NCBI GenBank assembly: GCA_964616825.1
Contig: CAZTSX010000006.1
Span: forward strand, 1-64,000
Length of the DNA stretch: 64,000 bases
Source: QYOJ01 sp964616825
GTDB taxonomy: Bacteria; Bacteroidota; Bacteroidia; Bacteroidales; FEN-979
Direction of reading: 5' to 3'
In this document: piece after piece, positions 24,868 to 33,839 of the stretch
Layout: the number at the start of each line of letters is the position of its first letter
Position numbering within the stretch: the stretch's first letter is position 1
Position numbers and translations under genes: made by a program
The notes under the pieces: model-generated
The model's database searches: none
What the model saw: the letters and a program-made list of their open reading frames with translations, nothing else
What the model was told of the DNA's origin: nothing

Positions 24868-24925
24868 TCCAGTTATTCAGTATTATTGTCATTGTGAGAA
24901 ACATTGTGACGAAGCACCAGTTATC
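24868..24925. repeat. ATCCAG words with a degenerate CATTGYGAG/GACGAAGCA element
   Basis: ATCCAGTTATTCAG is followed by TGTCATTGTGAGAAACATTGTGACGAAGCACCAGTTATCCAG. The second part resembles the TGTCATTGCGAGCGAAGCGAAGCAA element at about 60494-60518, and both run on into CACCAGTT. Confidence 0.6.
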
Positions 24926-24930
24926 CAGAA

Positions 24931-26736
24931 TTACTTTAGCATTAATGAAATGCCCACAACACCAGGACCAGTGTTGGCAACAAGTACCGGAGAAACATGG
25001 TCCGTAAACAGTGGCTTTTTGCCTGTCATCTTTTCCATCTCGTCTGCATAAAACTCCGTTACTTCCTGATTATCAGCATGTGTTATGGCATACTCCCATA
25101 CCTCATCGTGGCGAAGCATTTTCCTGATATTTGCCAGAAGTTTGCCCTGGGCTCCCGATGAAGTTAAAGATTTGCCCACCAACTCCGATTTTCCCTCGTC
25201 ATCAATGATGATAAAAGGCTTCAGGTCAAGAGCGCGGGCGATAAAGCTTTTAAAGGGGCTTATGCGTCCTGATTTAATAATATAACTCAACGTTGGGATC
25301 GTAACACGGAGGTATGATTTTTCGATCCATGTATCAATTTTTGGAAGAATCTCGTCCAGCGTCATTCCCTCCTCAATCGCACGTGCAATCCGAAAAACAA
25401 CGAGGCCCAGTGCTGCTGACAGATTCCGGGAATTGTAGATATAACTTTGTTTTCCGGTGCGTTCACTGATACCATGTGCGGAGTGAACACTGTTCTGATA
25501 GGTCCCGCTTAATTTCTCACTGAGGAAAACTCCAATCATCGACTTGTAATGGGAACTGAGGTATTCATATTTATTCTGAAACTCCTTGACCGTCGGCTGG
25601 GAAGTGGTCGGACGAACCTCTGTCTGTTCAACCATCTGGTAAAATTGTTGCGGATTCATCGTAACCCGGTCAAGATAGAAACTATCCCCAAAATGAACAC
25701 TCAACGGTAGCATATGGATCTGATGCTTCTCCAGGATCTCTTCAGGCAGATCACATGTGGAGTCGGTTACAATTGCAATGTCAGATTGACGGTGATGCAT
25801 GATCTCGCTTTGCATAACCATATCATCCACTTTCTGATAGGTAATGTTTCCAAACCGACTCAACCCGGACAACACCTCTGCTGGATAATCCGTATGTATA
25901 TGGAGCCTCATCTTCTGTGGTGTACCAGCTATAACCAAGGAATCTCCCTTGGTTTGAAAAGCATCCTGAATCTTTTTCTTCTCCAGGTTCGTTCCGGAAA
26001 TCAACGCTTCTGTACAAAAACGAAATGTGATCTCCTTATGAAGTTCAGCCATCTCAACGATCACTCCTTCCTCTTCCACCTCTTCGATCAATTGCGTGAT
26101 GGCTTTCTCTCCATGGATAAAAAAATCTTTGATCCCCTCAAGGAAATAAACAAATCCTTTGGCGCCAGCATCTACAACATGAGCCCGGGCAAGCACCTCT
26201 AACTTTTCTGTTGTTTCTGTCAACGATTCCAACGCCTTTTGATATCCTTCGATCAACAAATTGATGAAATCATCCGACATATCCTTCATCGTGTAGAGTT
26301 CGTCTGCCCAATCTTTGATCACTGTCAGGATGGTACCCTCAACCGGATTGGCAATTGCATCATATGCATAGGAAACAGCGTTCTTCATGCTTTCTGCAAA
26401 ATCCCTAACATCCAGTTTAGCATCAGTTTTGATCTCGTTGCTGAAACCATACAGAAACTGAGCAAAGATGATTCCGGAATTGCCTCGTGCACCGGTCAAA
26501 GCTGCATCGGCAATAGCTGTTGCAGTTTGCTTAAGGTTTTCGAGAGGGATTTTTGCATCTATGATGGAACGCATCGTAGAAGCCAGATTGGTGCCGGTAT
26601 CTGCATCCGGAACAGGAAATACGTTGATTTTGTTCAACAGCTTTTGGTGCTCAAAAATTCGATGTGCTCCGGCTATCATGCTATAATAAAGCTGACTTCC
26701 ATCCAGTTCCAGAATTTTTACTGTTTCTGTTTTCAT
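24931..26736 (-). CDS. DAK2 (FakA-like) kinase domain fused to a DegV (FakB-like) fatty-acid-binding domain
   Basis: In 601 residues, the N-terminal DAK2 domain (about 10-205) shows INVFPVPDADTGTNL and GARGNSGIIFAQ, the phosphate and metal loops of dihydroxyacetone-kinase-like proteins. A middle domain includes RFCTEALISG, as in FakA. From about 325 a DegV domain begins with IAIVTDSTCDLP and contains RPTTSQPT and SGTYQNS, the fatty-acid-binding loops. In Firmicutes FakA phosphorylates fatty acids held by a separate FakB; here the two are in one chain. The ATG overlaps the stop of the upstream lipoprotein gene as ATGA, indicating translational coupling. Confidence 0.88.
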   Translation of the reverse strand: MKTETVKILELDGSQLYYSMIAGAHRIFEHQKLLNKINVFPVPDADTGTNLASTMRSIIDAKIPLENLKQTATAIADAALTGARGNSGIIFAQFLYGFSNEIKTDAKLDVRDFAESMKNAVSYAYDAIANPVEGTILTVIKDWADELYTMKDMSDDFINLLIEGYQKALESLTETTEKLEVLARAHVVDAGAKGFVYFLEGIKDFFIHGEKAITQLIEEVEEEGVIVEMAELHKEITFRFCTEALISGTNLEKKKIQDAFQTKGDSLVIAGTPQKMRLHIHTDYPAEVLSGLSRFGNITYQKVDDMVMQSEIMHHRQSDIAIVTDSTCDLPEEILEKHQIHMLPLSVHFGDSFYLDRVTMNPQQFYQMVEQTEVRPTTSQPTVKEFQNKYEYLSSHYKSMIGVFLSEKLSGTYQNSVHSAHGISERTGKQSYIYNSRNLSAALGLVVFRIARAIEEGMTLDEILPKIDTWIEKSYLRVTIPTLSYIIKSGRISPFKSFIARALDLKPFIIIDDEGKSELVGKSLTSSGAQGKLLANIRKMLRHDEVWEYAITHADNQEVTEFYADEMEKMTGKKPLFTDHVSPVLVANTGPGVVGISLMLK

Positions 26737-27254
26737 TTAAGCTTTTTACAATTAGAAAAAATATCGGTCTCGATAAGCTGATTCAATTCAGCAACCATCT
26801 CCGTGTATTGATGCCGCGTTCTGCACTGATACATCACCAGCAACGGATCAGCATCTAAAATCTGATGAAATAGCTCATCAGAACAAGGTGTCTCTGTGCC
26901 TTTGATGAATTCATCATAGGTGATAGCAAGAAAAGCCACATTCGGGCCGATCCCCCGGTTATCCAACAAAAATCCATTGGAAAGGGCTGTTGGATAAACC
27001 TTCTCACCCTGTTTCCTGATATCTGAAATATCAGGATAAGAGGTTATATTCGTCTTATACTCCGAGAGGGTGACAGGTACTTGCTTCGAATAATCTGCTT
27101 TTGTCTTATATATAATACAAGGAGGTTGCGCCATCATTGATTCAATGGCCAGGTCATCAAAATCAGATGAAGTGGATAGTATCCTGTTTGAGCATGAGAT
27201 CAGGGAGACTCCAATAAAGAATAGGATCAAAGAAAATAGGGCTGGCTTTATCAT
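26733..27254 (-). CDS. Hypothetical lipoprotein
   Basis: The 173-residue protein has a lipoprotein signal (hydrophobic segment then LISCSNR, Cys at residue 21). The mature part includes PPCIIYKTKADYSKQVPVTLSEYKTNITSYPD and two further cysteines (TPCSDE, YQCRTR). I cannot place it in a named family. Its TGA overlaps the ATG of the DAK2-DegV gene by four bases. Its promoter box is at 27304-27312, and a hairpin would form near the 5' end of the mRNA. Confidence 0.82.
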   Translation of the reverse strand: MIKPALFSLILFFIGVSLISCSNRILSTSSDFDDLAIESMMAQPPCIIYKTKADYSKQVPVTLSEYKTNITSYPDISDIRKQGEKVYPTALSNGFLLDNRGIGPNVAFLAITYDEFIKGTETPCSDELFHQILDADPLLVMYQCRTRHQYTEMVAELNQLIETDIFSNCKKLK

Positions 27255-27264
27255 AAGACTCTGG

Positions 27265-27292
27265 TTTTCCTATATCACTGATGATAGGAAAA
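27265..27292 (-). promoter_or_regulatory. 5'-leader hairpin of the lipoprotein/DAK2-DegV transcript
   Basis: TTTTCCTAT and ATAGGAAAA form a 9-bp perfect stem with a 10-base loop, placed between the promoter box and the ATG and so near the expected mRNA 5' end. It could stabilise the transcript or serve as an operator. Confidence 0.5.
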
Positions 27293-27303
27293 TGCACGCG
27301 GGC

Positions 27304-27312
27304 GCAAAGATA
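27304..27312 (-). promoter_or_regulatory. Promoter box of the lipoprotein/DAK2-DegV operon
   Basis: TATCTTTGC on the minus strand, about 50 bp before the ATG at 27254. Confidence 0.65.
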
Positions 27313-27397
27313 CAAAATATAAAAAAAGGAGGGCTGTGCTATTCCTTTCTAAACTGTTAAAATATTGTAAATAATTGGATGTACTTGAGGATATTTG

Positions 27398-27406
27398 TAA
27401 TTTTGC
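27398..27406 (+). promoter_or_regulatory. Promoter box of the DUF1573 gene
   Basis: TAATTTTGC, 20 bp before the ATG at 27426, with a TTG about 20 bp upstream as -33 element. Confidence 0.65.
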
Positions 27407-27425
27407 CTGAATAAAGTAAGACCAT

Positions 27426-27896
27426 ATGCGTACCTTCATTCTAATCCCTATTTTCCTGTTTTCTGCAGTGATTTTCTCACATGCACAGCAACCTAAACAA
27501 CAAACACCAAAAAAATCCAACCCAAATGCTCCGGAGATTACCTTTGAAAATACAGTGCACGACTATGGAACCATCGTAAGAGGCGCTAATGGCACTTGCG
27601 AATTCAAGTTTGTCAACACCGGGAAAGAACCTCTGATCCTGTCGAAACCACTCTCATCATGCGGTTGTACAGTTCCCACCTGGCCACAGGAACTAATCCT
27701 TCCCGGGAAAAGTGATGTGATCAAAGTGACATACAACACAAGCAAAATAGGTCCGATCAACAAAACCGTGACTGTCAATTCTAATGCCCTGACCAACAGA
27801 ATCAAACTATCAATTAAAGGTCTCGTTATTGCAAAACCCGTTGAGACTGTTCCGAAGAAACAGAATGATCTGGGCGCTACACCGGTCAATAAATAA
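27426..27896 (+). CDS. Secreted DUF1573 protein
   Basis: The 156-residue protein has a signal peptide (1 to about 20, ending SHAQ), a short linker, then the DUF1573 immunoglobulin-like domain: FENTVHDYGTIVRGANGTCEFKFVNTGKEPL, LSSCGCTVPTWP and the closing VTVNSNA strand. The SCGCT motif is diagnostic. DUF1573 proteins are common in Bacteroidota and of unknown function, probably envelope-located. It is followed 31 bp later by the aminotransferase gene. Confidence 0.9.
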   Translation: MRTFILIPIFLFSAVIFSHAQQPKQQTPKKSNPNAPEITFENTVHDYGTIVRGANGTCEFKFVNTGKEPLILSKPLSSCGCTVPTWPQELILPGKSDVIKVTYNTSKIGPINKTVTVNSNALTNRIKLSIKGLVIAKPVETVPKKQNDLGATPVNK

Positions 27897-27927
27897 CTGA
27901 CCACATCAACGTTAAAAAAAGATTTTC

Positions 27928-29124
27928 ATGCCAAACATTTCATTAAGAGGGCAACACATGCCTGCATCCCCAATCAGAAAACTGGTCCCTTATGCCGAAG
28001 AAGCAAAACGGCAAGGGAACAAGGTGTACCACCTCAACATCGGTCAACCTGATATCGAAACACCACCCATTATGCTGGATGCAATCCGTAATATCGATTT
28101 GAAAGTGGTGGAATACAGTCACTCTGCCGGGATTATCACCTACCGGAAAAAACTTTCAGAATACTACGAGCACCACAACATTGATGTTACTCCTGACGAC
28201 ATGATTGTTACAGCAGGTGGATCGGAAGCGATCCTTTTTGCGATGATGAGTTGTCTCGATCCCGGCGATGAGATCATTATCCCGGAACCTTTTTACGCTA
28301 ATTACAATGGATTTGCGATTGCTGCAGGAATCACCATCAAACCGATAGAGTCATTTATCGAGGATGGATTCGCTCTTCCCCCGATCACCTCTTTCGAGGA
28401 GGCTATTACTCCGCGTACAAAAGCCATCATGATCTGCAATCCGAACAATCCCACTGGTTATCTCTACTCCCTCGAGGAACTTGAAACCCTTCAGGAAATC
28501 ATTGATAAACATGACCTCTTCCTCTTTGCAGATGAGGTATACCGCGAGTTTTGCTATGATGGACGGAAACATCACTCCGTGATGAACCTGAAAAAGATTG
28601 AACAGAACGTTGTATTGATGGATTCGGTCTCCAAACGCTATAGCGCATGTGGCTTGAGAATTGGTGTCCTGATCTCCCGCAACAAAGAATTGATGGCTAC
28701 TGCCATGAAATTCGCCCAGGCCAGGTTAAGTCCTCCATCCCTGGGTCAAATTGCAGCAGAAGCTGCGATCGGCACACCCGCCGCCTATATGGATGCCGTC
28801 CTCCAAGAATACGTCCAACGCCGGGATATCGTTGTGGAATCAATCAACCGGATGGAAGGATGTTACTGCCCGAATCCCGGCGGAGCCTTCTACGCTAATC
28901 CACGACTCCCTATTGACGATTCCGACCGCTTCTGCCAATGGCTTCTGGAAGAGTTCAATTACGAAAAACAGACTGTTATGCTTGCTCCCGCTACCGGATT
29001 CTACTCTACTCCCGGACGAGGCAAAGACGAAGTTCGTATAAGCTACGTTCTGAATGTCAACCACCTCAAAAAAGCCATGAAATGTCTTGAAGAGAGTCTG
29101 AAAGTATATCCAGGAAGAGTTTAG
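27928..29124 (+). CDS. PLP-dependent class I/II aminotransferase (aspartate aminotransferase-like)
   Basis: The 398-residue fold-type I enzyme has YHLNIGQPDIETP near residue 34, the PLP-phosphate region AGGSEAI, the NPNNPTGYLYS block, DEVYREF, and the Schiff-base lysine in MDSVSKRYSACGLRIG at about 236. The C-terminal arginine that binds the substrate carboxylate is in DEVRISY. It moves amino groups between an amino acid and a 2-oxo acid. The donor is not determined. An alternative start at 27958 exists, but the longer N-terminus matches relatives. Confidence 0.92.
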   Translation: MPNISLRGQHMPASPIRKLVPYAEEAKRQGNKVYHLNIGQPDIETPPIMLDAIRNIDLKVVEYSHSAGIITYRKKLSEYYEHHNIDVTPDDMIVTAGGSEAILFAMMSCLDPGDEIIIPEPFYANYNGFAIAAGITIKPIESFIEDGFALPPITSFEEAITPRTKAIMICNPNNPTGYLYSLEELETLQEIIDKHDLFLFADEVYREFCYDGRKHHSVMNLKKIEQNVVLMDSVSKRYSACGLRIGVLISRNKELMATAMKFAQARLSPPSLGQIAAEAAIGTPAAYMDAVLQEYVQRRDIVVESINRMEGCYCPNPGGAFYANPRLPIDDSDRFCQWLLEEFNYEKQTVMLAPATGFYSTPGRGKDEVRISYVLNVNHLKKAMKCLEESLKVYPGRV

Positions 29125-29125
29125 A

Positions 29126-30298
29126 TCAATCGTAGATCAAATACTTCTCCCTCACCTTTTTAAACTCCTCTATTCCAGGTTGCCAGCTTTGCCGGATCTG
29201 TTTCTCCGGTAATCCCGATTGTATTTGTTTTCGAAGGTTGCTGCTTCCGGCAAGGATATCGAAGTAGGAGGTGAAGAAATCCGGACTGCTACCCAGATTC
29301 TTATAAGACATGATCAACCAGGCCAGGTTGATTCGCCCAAACATCGTATAATGCGTTTGGTAGAAGTCTCGTAAATCAAGTCCGAGGCACAATTCCCCCT
29401 CACAGGGAGGATGAAGGCTTTTCCCGGGGATGCTTTCTGGAACGAAGGAGAACCTGAAGCCCTTCATCACCGGATGTCCAAAAACCTCAAAAGGATAACA
29501 GGTGCCTCGCCCGACACTTACTTCCGTTCCTTCAAAAAAACAGAGTGAAGGGTATAAATAAATGGAGTTTGTGGTTGGAAGGTTTGGAGACGGAGCAACA
29601 GGCAGGTCGACAAAAGTGTGGTGGGTCCATCCCTTCAGAGGGATCACCTCAAGATCACACTGTACCCCGTCTTTCATCCACTGCTCGCCGTTCACCATTT
29701 TCGCATACTCACCAATTGTCATTCCGTAAACAACCGGAACCGGATGCATTCCGACAAATGATTTGAACTCCCTCTCTAAAACAGGACCGTCAATATAAAA
29801 TCCGTTAGGATTTGGCCGGTCAAAAAGGACTACCGGAATACCCTGTTCCGCACAAGCCTCCATCACATACGTTAACGTTGAAATATAGGTGTAAAAACGG
29901 GCTCCGACATCCTGAAGGTCGAAGATGACCAGGTCAAGCTCATCCAGATCTTCAGGCGCAGGTTTCTTGTGATTCCCGTAAATTGAGATCACCTCAATGC
30001 CAGTTACACTATCCACTGAATTTTCCACTAGTTCCCCAGCTCCCACACGTTGCCGAAATCCATGCTCCGGTGAGAAAATTCTCTCTACGTTGAAATCCAT
30101 CGCCAGCAATGTATCAACTGTATTTGTACCGTTAACAACGGAGGCGTGATTTGCCACCACACCGATTCGCCTGGCTTTCAGCAATGGCCCATAGAGATCT
30201 GTACGCTCTACTCCGGTAATAGTTTGTCCGGTCGCCGCTTCCAAACACACCATCAACAAAACCCATACGATAATAGTACAAAACCCACTCTTTCTCAT
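29126..30298 (-). CDS. NamZ-like exo-beta-N-acetylmuramidase (DUF1343, GH171)
   Basis: The 390-residue protein has a signal peptide (1 to about 24) and the DUF1343 domain: RIGVVANHASVVNG, FSPEHGFRQRVGAGE, DLQDVGARFYTYISTL and FDRPNPNGFYIDGPVLE. NamZ removes terminal MurNAc from muropeptides or glycan ends, complementing NagZ-type GlcNAc release. A GH3/serine hydrolase of that kind lies at 15406-18339, and Mpl, which reuses the released tripeptide, at 32466-33839. It is transcribed divergently from the LolC/E-like gene through overlapping promoters. Confidence 0.9.
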   Translation of the reverse strand: MRKSGFCTIIVWVLLMVCLEAATGQTITGVERTDLYGPLLKARRIGVVANHASVVNGTNTVDTLLAMDFNVERIFSPEHGFRQRVGAGELVENSVDSVTGIEVISIYGNHKKPAPEDLDELDLVIFDLQDVGARFYTYISTLTYVMEACAEQGIPVVLFDRPNPNGFYIDGPVLEREFKSFVGMHPVPVVYGMTIGEYAKMVNGEQWMKDGVQCDLEVIPLKGWTHHTFVDLPVAPSPNLPTTNSIYLYPSLCFFEGTEVSVGRGTCYPFEVFGHPVMKGFRFSFVPESIPGKSLHPPCEGELCLGLDLRDFYQTHYTMFGRINLAWLIMSYKNLGSSPDFFTSYFDILAGSSNLRKQIQSGLPEKQIRQSWQPGIEEFKKVREKYLIYD

Positions 30299-30332
30299 AA
30301 AACGTCTATCATCAAACTCAGCAGTTTACATT

Positions 30333-30341
30333 ACAAATTTA
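30333..30341 (-). promoter_or_regulatory. Promoter box of the NamZ-like gene
   Basis: TAAATTTGT on the minus strand, 35 bp before the ATG at 30298. It is part of an 18-mer that recurs exactly at 47434-47451. Confidence 0.65.
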
Positions 30342-30342
30342 C

Positions 30343-30351
30343 TACTTTTGC
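30343..30351 (+). promoter_or_regulatory. Promoter box of the LolC/E-like gene
   Basis: TACTTTTGC, 1 bp from the divergent NamZ box and 19 bp before the TTG start at 30370. Confidence 0.65.
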
Positions 30352-30369
30352 AACAGCAAGCTATTTCCT

Positions 30370-31590
30370 TTGAATACCGAACTCTTCATCGCAAACCGGA
30401 TGGTCGCCCGGACCAAATCCAATTTCTCCAGACCAATTGTGGTGATCGCAATCATCAGCATTGCCCTTGGCCTCTCAGTGATGTTTCTCTCCATTGTCAT
30501 CCTTAGTGGATTTCAGAAAGAGATTCGTGAGAAAGTGATCGGTTTTGGAGGCCATATCCAGATTATTCGCTTTGAAGAGAACCAGTCATTTGAGCCTAAT
30601 CCCATCAATAAAGAGCAGGAGTTTCTTCCCGCACTTCAAGACATGGAGGGGATACGACACATCCAGGTGTTCGCCACAAAGGCCGGTATTATCAAAACCG
30701 AAGATCAGATCCAGGGAATTGTATTGAAAGGGATTGGTAGCGATTACGACTGGTCTTTTTTTCAAAACAAAATCAAAGAAGGAAGATCGGTTCGTGTGAC
30801 TGATACCAGCCGTTCCGATGAAGTGATCATATCCAGGAAGCTATGCAATCTCCTGAACCTGAAACTGGATGATGATCTAAGGGTCTATTTTATCTCTGGT
30901 AATCATGTGTTGGGAAGGAAATTCACCATCGTCGGAATCTATGAAACAGGCCTGGAAGAATTTGACAATATATATATCCTTGGTGACATCCACCATATCC
31001 GGCGGCTGAATAAGTGGGAACCTGGAGAAGTAGGTGGATTTGAAATCCTGATCGACGACTTCAACGATATTGACCGTATGGGAAGAGAGGTCTACCTGTC
31101 CATCGGATTTGACCTGGATGCTTCAACAATCAAACAACTCTACCCCCAGATCTTTGACTGGCTATCCCTGCAGGATATCAATGTGATGATCATTCTGATC
31201 CTGATGATCCTGGTTGCAGGAATCACGATGATATCCACCCTGTTGATCCTGATCCTGGAACGGACCAACACAATCGGTGTGTTGAAAGCCCTGGGGATGA
31301 AAAACAGCTCAATCCGGAAGGTTTTCCTCTTTCAATCAGTATTTATAATTGGTTTGGGTATATTAATCGGGAACCTCTTTGGATTCGGGTTCTCATTTCT
31401 CCAGATGAGGCATGGTCTGGTCACACTCCCGCAGGAATCATACTATATGTCGGTCGTACCCATTCACCTCAACGGAGTGAATATTTTACTTCTGAATTTG
31501 GGAACAATACTGGTTTGTTACCTGATGCTTTTGATTCCATCCATGATCATCTCCCGTATCAGCCCTATCAAAGCGATCCGGTTCAGTTAA
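30370..31590 (+). CDS. FtsX/LolC-LolE-like ABC transporter permease
   Basis: The 406-residue protein has the MacB/FtsX layout: one N-terminal membrane segment (about 22-48) after the ARTKSNFSRP motif, a large periplasmic domain (about 50-265) and three C-terminal membrane segments from about 275 with the FtsX consensus ERTNTIGVLKALGM at 297-310. It resembles LolC/LolE, which releases lipoproteins from the inner membrane with the LolD ATPase; no ATPase gene is adjacent. The start is a TTG codon 19 bp after the promoter box. No ATG gives a complete first membrane segment. Confidence 0.9.
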   Translation: MNTELFIANRMVARTKSNFSRPIVVIAIISIALGLSVMFLSIVILSGFQKEIREKVIGFGGHIQIIRFEENQSFEPNPINKEQEFLPALQDMEGIRHIQVFATKAGIIKTEDQIQGIVLKGIGSDYDWSFFQNKIKEGRSVRVTDTSRSDEVIISRKLCNLLNLKLDDDLRVYFISGNHVLGRKFTIVGIYETGLEEFDNIYILGDIHHIRRLNKWEPGEVGGFEILIDDFNDIDRMGREVYLSIGFDLDASTIKQLYPQIFDWLSLQDINVMIILILMILVAGITMISTLLILILERTNTIGVLKALGMKNSSIRKVFLFQSVFIIGLGILIGNLFGFGFSFLQMRHGLVTLPQESYYMSVVPIHLNGVNILLLNLGTILVCYLMLLIPSMIISRISPIKAIRFS

Positions 31591-31616
31591 CCATCAACGG
31601 GAATTCAATATCTTAT

Positions 31617-32333
31617 TCAACTCTTCTTGCTCTTTTTAACGTGTAATCCACACTCTTTCCCCTCTGGATTTTCCCACCACCAACGACCGGCACGAATACC
31701 TTCACCCTTCTGGGTTGCCCGCGTGCAGGGCAAGCAGCCAATACTGGGGAATCCTTTATCATGGAGCGGATTATAAGGCACCTTATGTTCACGAATGAAA
31801 TCCCAAACCTTCACATCACTCCATTCGATCAGAGGATTCACGTTGATTAACGCTAAATCTTCATCCCACTCTATTGTACAGATATTTTCGCGGGTAACAG
31901 ATTGTTCCTTTCGCAGGCCGGTGATCCAGATCTCCATCCCTTTAAGGGCTCGCTTCAAAGGCTCGATCTTCCGGAGATGACAACACTGCTTTCTGTTCTC
32001 AATGCTATCATAAAAGAGGTTAATCCCCTTCTCATCCACCATCTTCGAAATCGCATCTGCTTCAGGAAACCGGATACCGATTGGAAAACCATACCGTTGA
32101 CGGGTTATACTCAACAAATCATAGGTTTCCTGGAACATCCTGCCTGTATCCAGTGTGAACACGTTTATCGCTCCTCCTGCTCCGGCTAACAGATGGGTGA
32201 TAACCTGGTCTTCGGCGCCCAAACTCGTACTGAACGCGACTTTCCCGGGATGCCGGTCAAAAAAGAAATCAATTATCTCAACAGGAGATAATCCCTCTGT
32301 TTCACACCTATATCTATTGATCTTTTGCTTCAC
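31617..32333 (-). CDS. cysH: Assimilatory adenylyl-sulfate / phosphoadenylyl-sulfate reductase
   Basis: The 238-residue enzyme belongs to the CysH family. It has the SFSTSLG-like nucleotide motif (AFSTSLGAEDQVI), the paired cysteines QCCHLRK and CLPCTRA that hold a [4Fe-4S] cluster, and the catalytic C-terminal ECGLH. The four cluster cysteines point to use of adenylyl sulfate rather than the phosphorylated form. It yields sulfite for cysteine synthesis. No cysD/N or sulfite reductase gene lies nearby. It is divergent from mpl. Confidence 0.92.
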   Translation of the reverse strand: MKQKINRYRCETEGLSPVEIIDFFFDRHPGKVAFSTSLGAEDQVITHLLAGAGGAINVFTLDTGRMFQETYDLLSITRQRYGFPIGIRFPEADAISKMVDEKGINLFYDSIENRKQCCHLRKIEPLKRALKGMEIWITGLRKEQSVTRENICTIEWDEDLALINVNPLIEWSDVKVWDFIREHKVPYNPLHDKGFPSIGCLPCTRATQKGEGIRAGRWWWENPEGKECGLHVKKSKKS

Positions 32334-32441
32334 CTCTATGAGGATTGTTTTTTTCCAATAACTGGCATGGATTTCACAAACTTCCTGTGAAATTACAAAA
32401 TTCTACACCTATAATGGAACTTTGCCATGAGAAAATAATCG

Positions 32442-32450
32442 TATTTTTGA
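32442..32450 (+). promoter_or_regulatory. Promoter box of mpl
   Basis: TATTTTTGA, 16 bp before the ATG, with a -33 TTTG at 32421-32424, 17 bp upstream. Confidence 0.65.
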
Positions 32451-32465
32451 AATTTACTCTACCCT

Positions 32466-33839
32466 ATGAATATTCACTTCATCGCCATTGGTGGAAGTGC
32501 CATGCATAACCTGGCTATTGCCTTGCTACAAAAAGGTTATGCTGTAACTGGCTCAGATGATGAATTTTTTGAACCTTCGAAGAGCCGGCTATCTACCTAC
32601 GGGCTCCTCCCGACTGAAGAAGGATGGGTTCCGGAGAGAATCACTGCCAAACTCGATGCCGTGATTCTGGGGATGCATGCAAAAGCAGATAACCCGGAGC
32701 TTATCCGGGCCAGACAGTTGGGTTTGAAAATCTTCTCTTACCCGGAATACCTCTACGAACAATCAAATGATAAGCTTCGGATCGTCATCGGAGGAAGTCA
32801 TGGAAAAACCACCATTACAGCAATGATCCTGCATGTACTGGATAAAGCCGGAATTGATTGCGATTACATGGTTGGTGCGCAGCTGGAAGGATTTGATGTG
32901 ATGGTGAGGCTAACAGAAGAGGCACCCTATATGATCTTCGAAGGGGATGAATACCTTACCTCTCCCATCGACAAACGGCCTAAGTTTCATCTCTACAAAC
33001 CCCATATCGCTTTGTTGAGTGGCATAGCATGGGACCATATCAATGTCTTCCCGACATTCGAAAAGTACCTGGAGCAATTCATTCAATTCATCCGGCTCAT
33101 TGAGCCAGGTGGAACGTTGATCTTCTGTCGTGAAGATCCGGAGCTAAATAAGATTTGTCCGGAGTCACGAAACGACATCGAAATTATTCCTTACGGACCT
33201 CCCGCTTGCAGGATCAAACAAGGGACAACCTGGCTGGAATTTGGTAAAAAAAACTACCCCCTGCAGTTTTTCGGGCATCACAATCTGCTGAACCTCAATG
33301 GCGCCCGATCTGTTTGTAAGCTGCTGAACATCTCCGATATTACATTTAACGAAGCAATCTCTACTTTCAAAGGCGCTTCAAAACGGCTTGAATTGATTGC
33401 TGATCATAACACGTGGGCCATTTACAAAGACTTTGCCCACGCCCCTTCCAAGGTCAAAGCCACTATCCAGGCGGTAAAAGAACAATACCCCGACCGGAAA
33501 ATCATCGCTTGTCTTGAGTTGCATACTTACAGCAGCCTCAGTGAAGGATTTCTGCACCACTATGGAGGCACCATGGACGAAGCCGATTGCGCCTTTGTCT
33601 ATTTCAATCCGCATGCCATTCAACTGAAACGACTTCCGGAGATCCTGCCAGGCCAAATCAAAGCCGGGTTTAAACGGCCTGATCTTGAGACGTTTAATGA
33701 TTCAAAAAAACTTCAGGAAAGGTTACTTGAAGAACCCAAAGAAAACAGCATCTTTCTCTTTATGAGTTCTGGCGATTTTGATGGACTGGATCTCTCTATC
33801 CATTCATCGAAATCAGGAACTCTTCATTCGAATCTGTAA
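32466..33839 (+). CDS. mpl: UDP-N-acetylmuramate:L-Ala-gamma-D-Glu-meso-diaminopimelate ligase
   Basis: The 457-residue Mur ligase begins with the dinucleotide fold HFIAIGGSAMHNLAIAL (MurC/Mpl type), has the ATP P-loop GGSHGKTTITAMI at about 109-121, EGDEY, and the C-domain block KDFAHAPSKVKATI. Mpl attaches recovered murein tripeptide to UDP-MurNAc, saving new peptide synthesis. Its presence with NamZ and the GH3/serine hydrolase supports peptidoglycan recycling in this organism. Its 3' end overlaps the rho 3' end by 44 bp on the opposite strand. Confidence 0.93.
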   Translation: MNIHFIAIGGSAMHNLAIALLQKGYAVTGSDDEFFEPSKSRLSTYGLLPTEEGWVPERITAKLDAVILGMHAKADNPELIRARQLGLKIFSYPEYLYEQSNDKLRIVIGGSHGKTTITAMILHVLDKAGIDCDYMVGAQLEGFDVMVRLTEEAPYMIFEGDEYLTSPIDKRPKFHLYKPHIALLSGIAWDHINVFPTFEKYLEQFIQFIRLIEPGGTLIFCREDPELNKICPESRNDIEIIPYGPPACRIKQGTTWLEFGKKNYPLQFFGHHNLLNLNGARSVCKLLNISDITFNEAISTFKGASKRLELIADHNTWAIYKDFAHAPSKVKATIQAVKEQYPDRKIIACLELHTYSSLSEGFLHHYGGTMDEADCAFVYFNPHAIQLKRLPEILPGQIKAGFKRPDLETFNDSKKLQERLLEEPKENSIFLFMSSGDFDGLDLSIHSSKSGTLHSNL

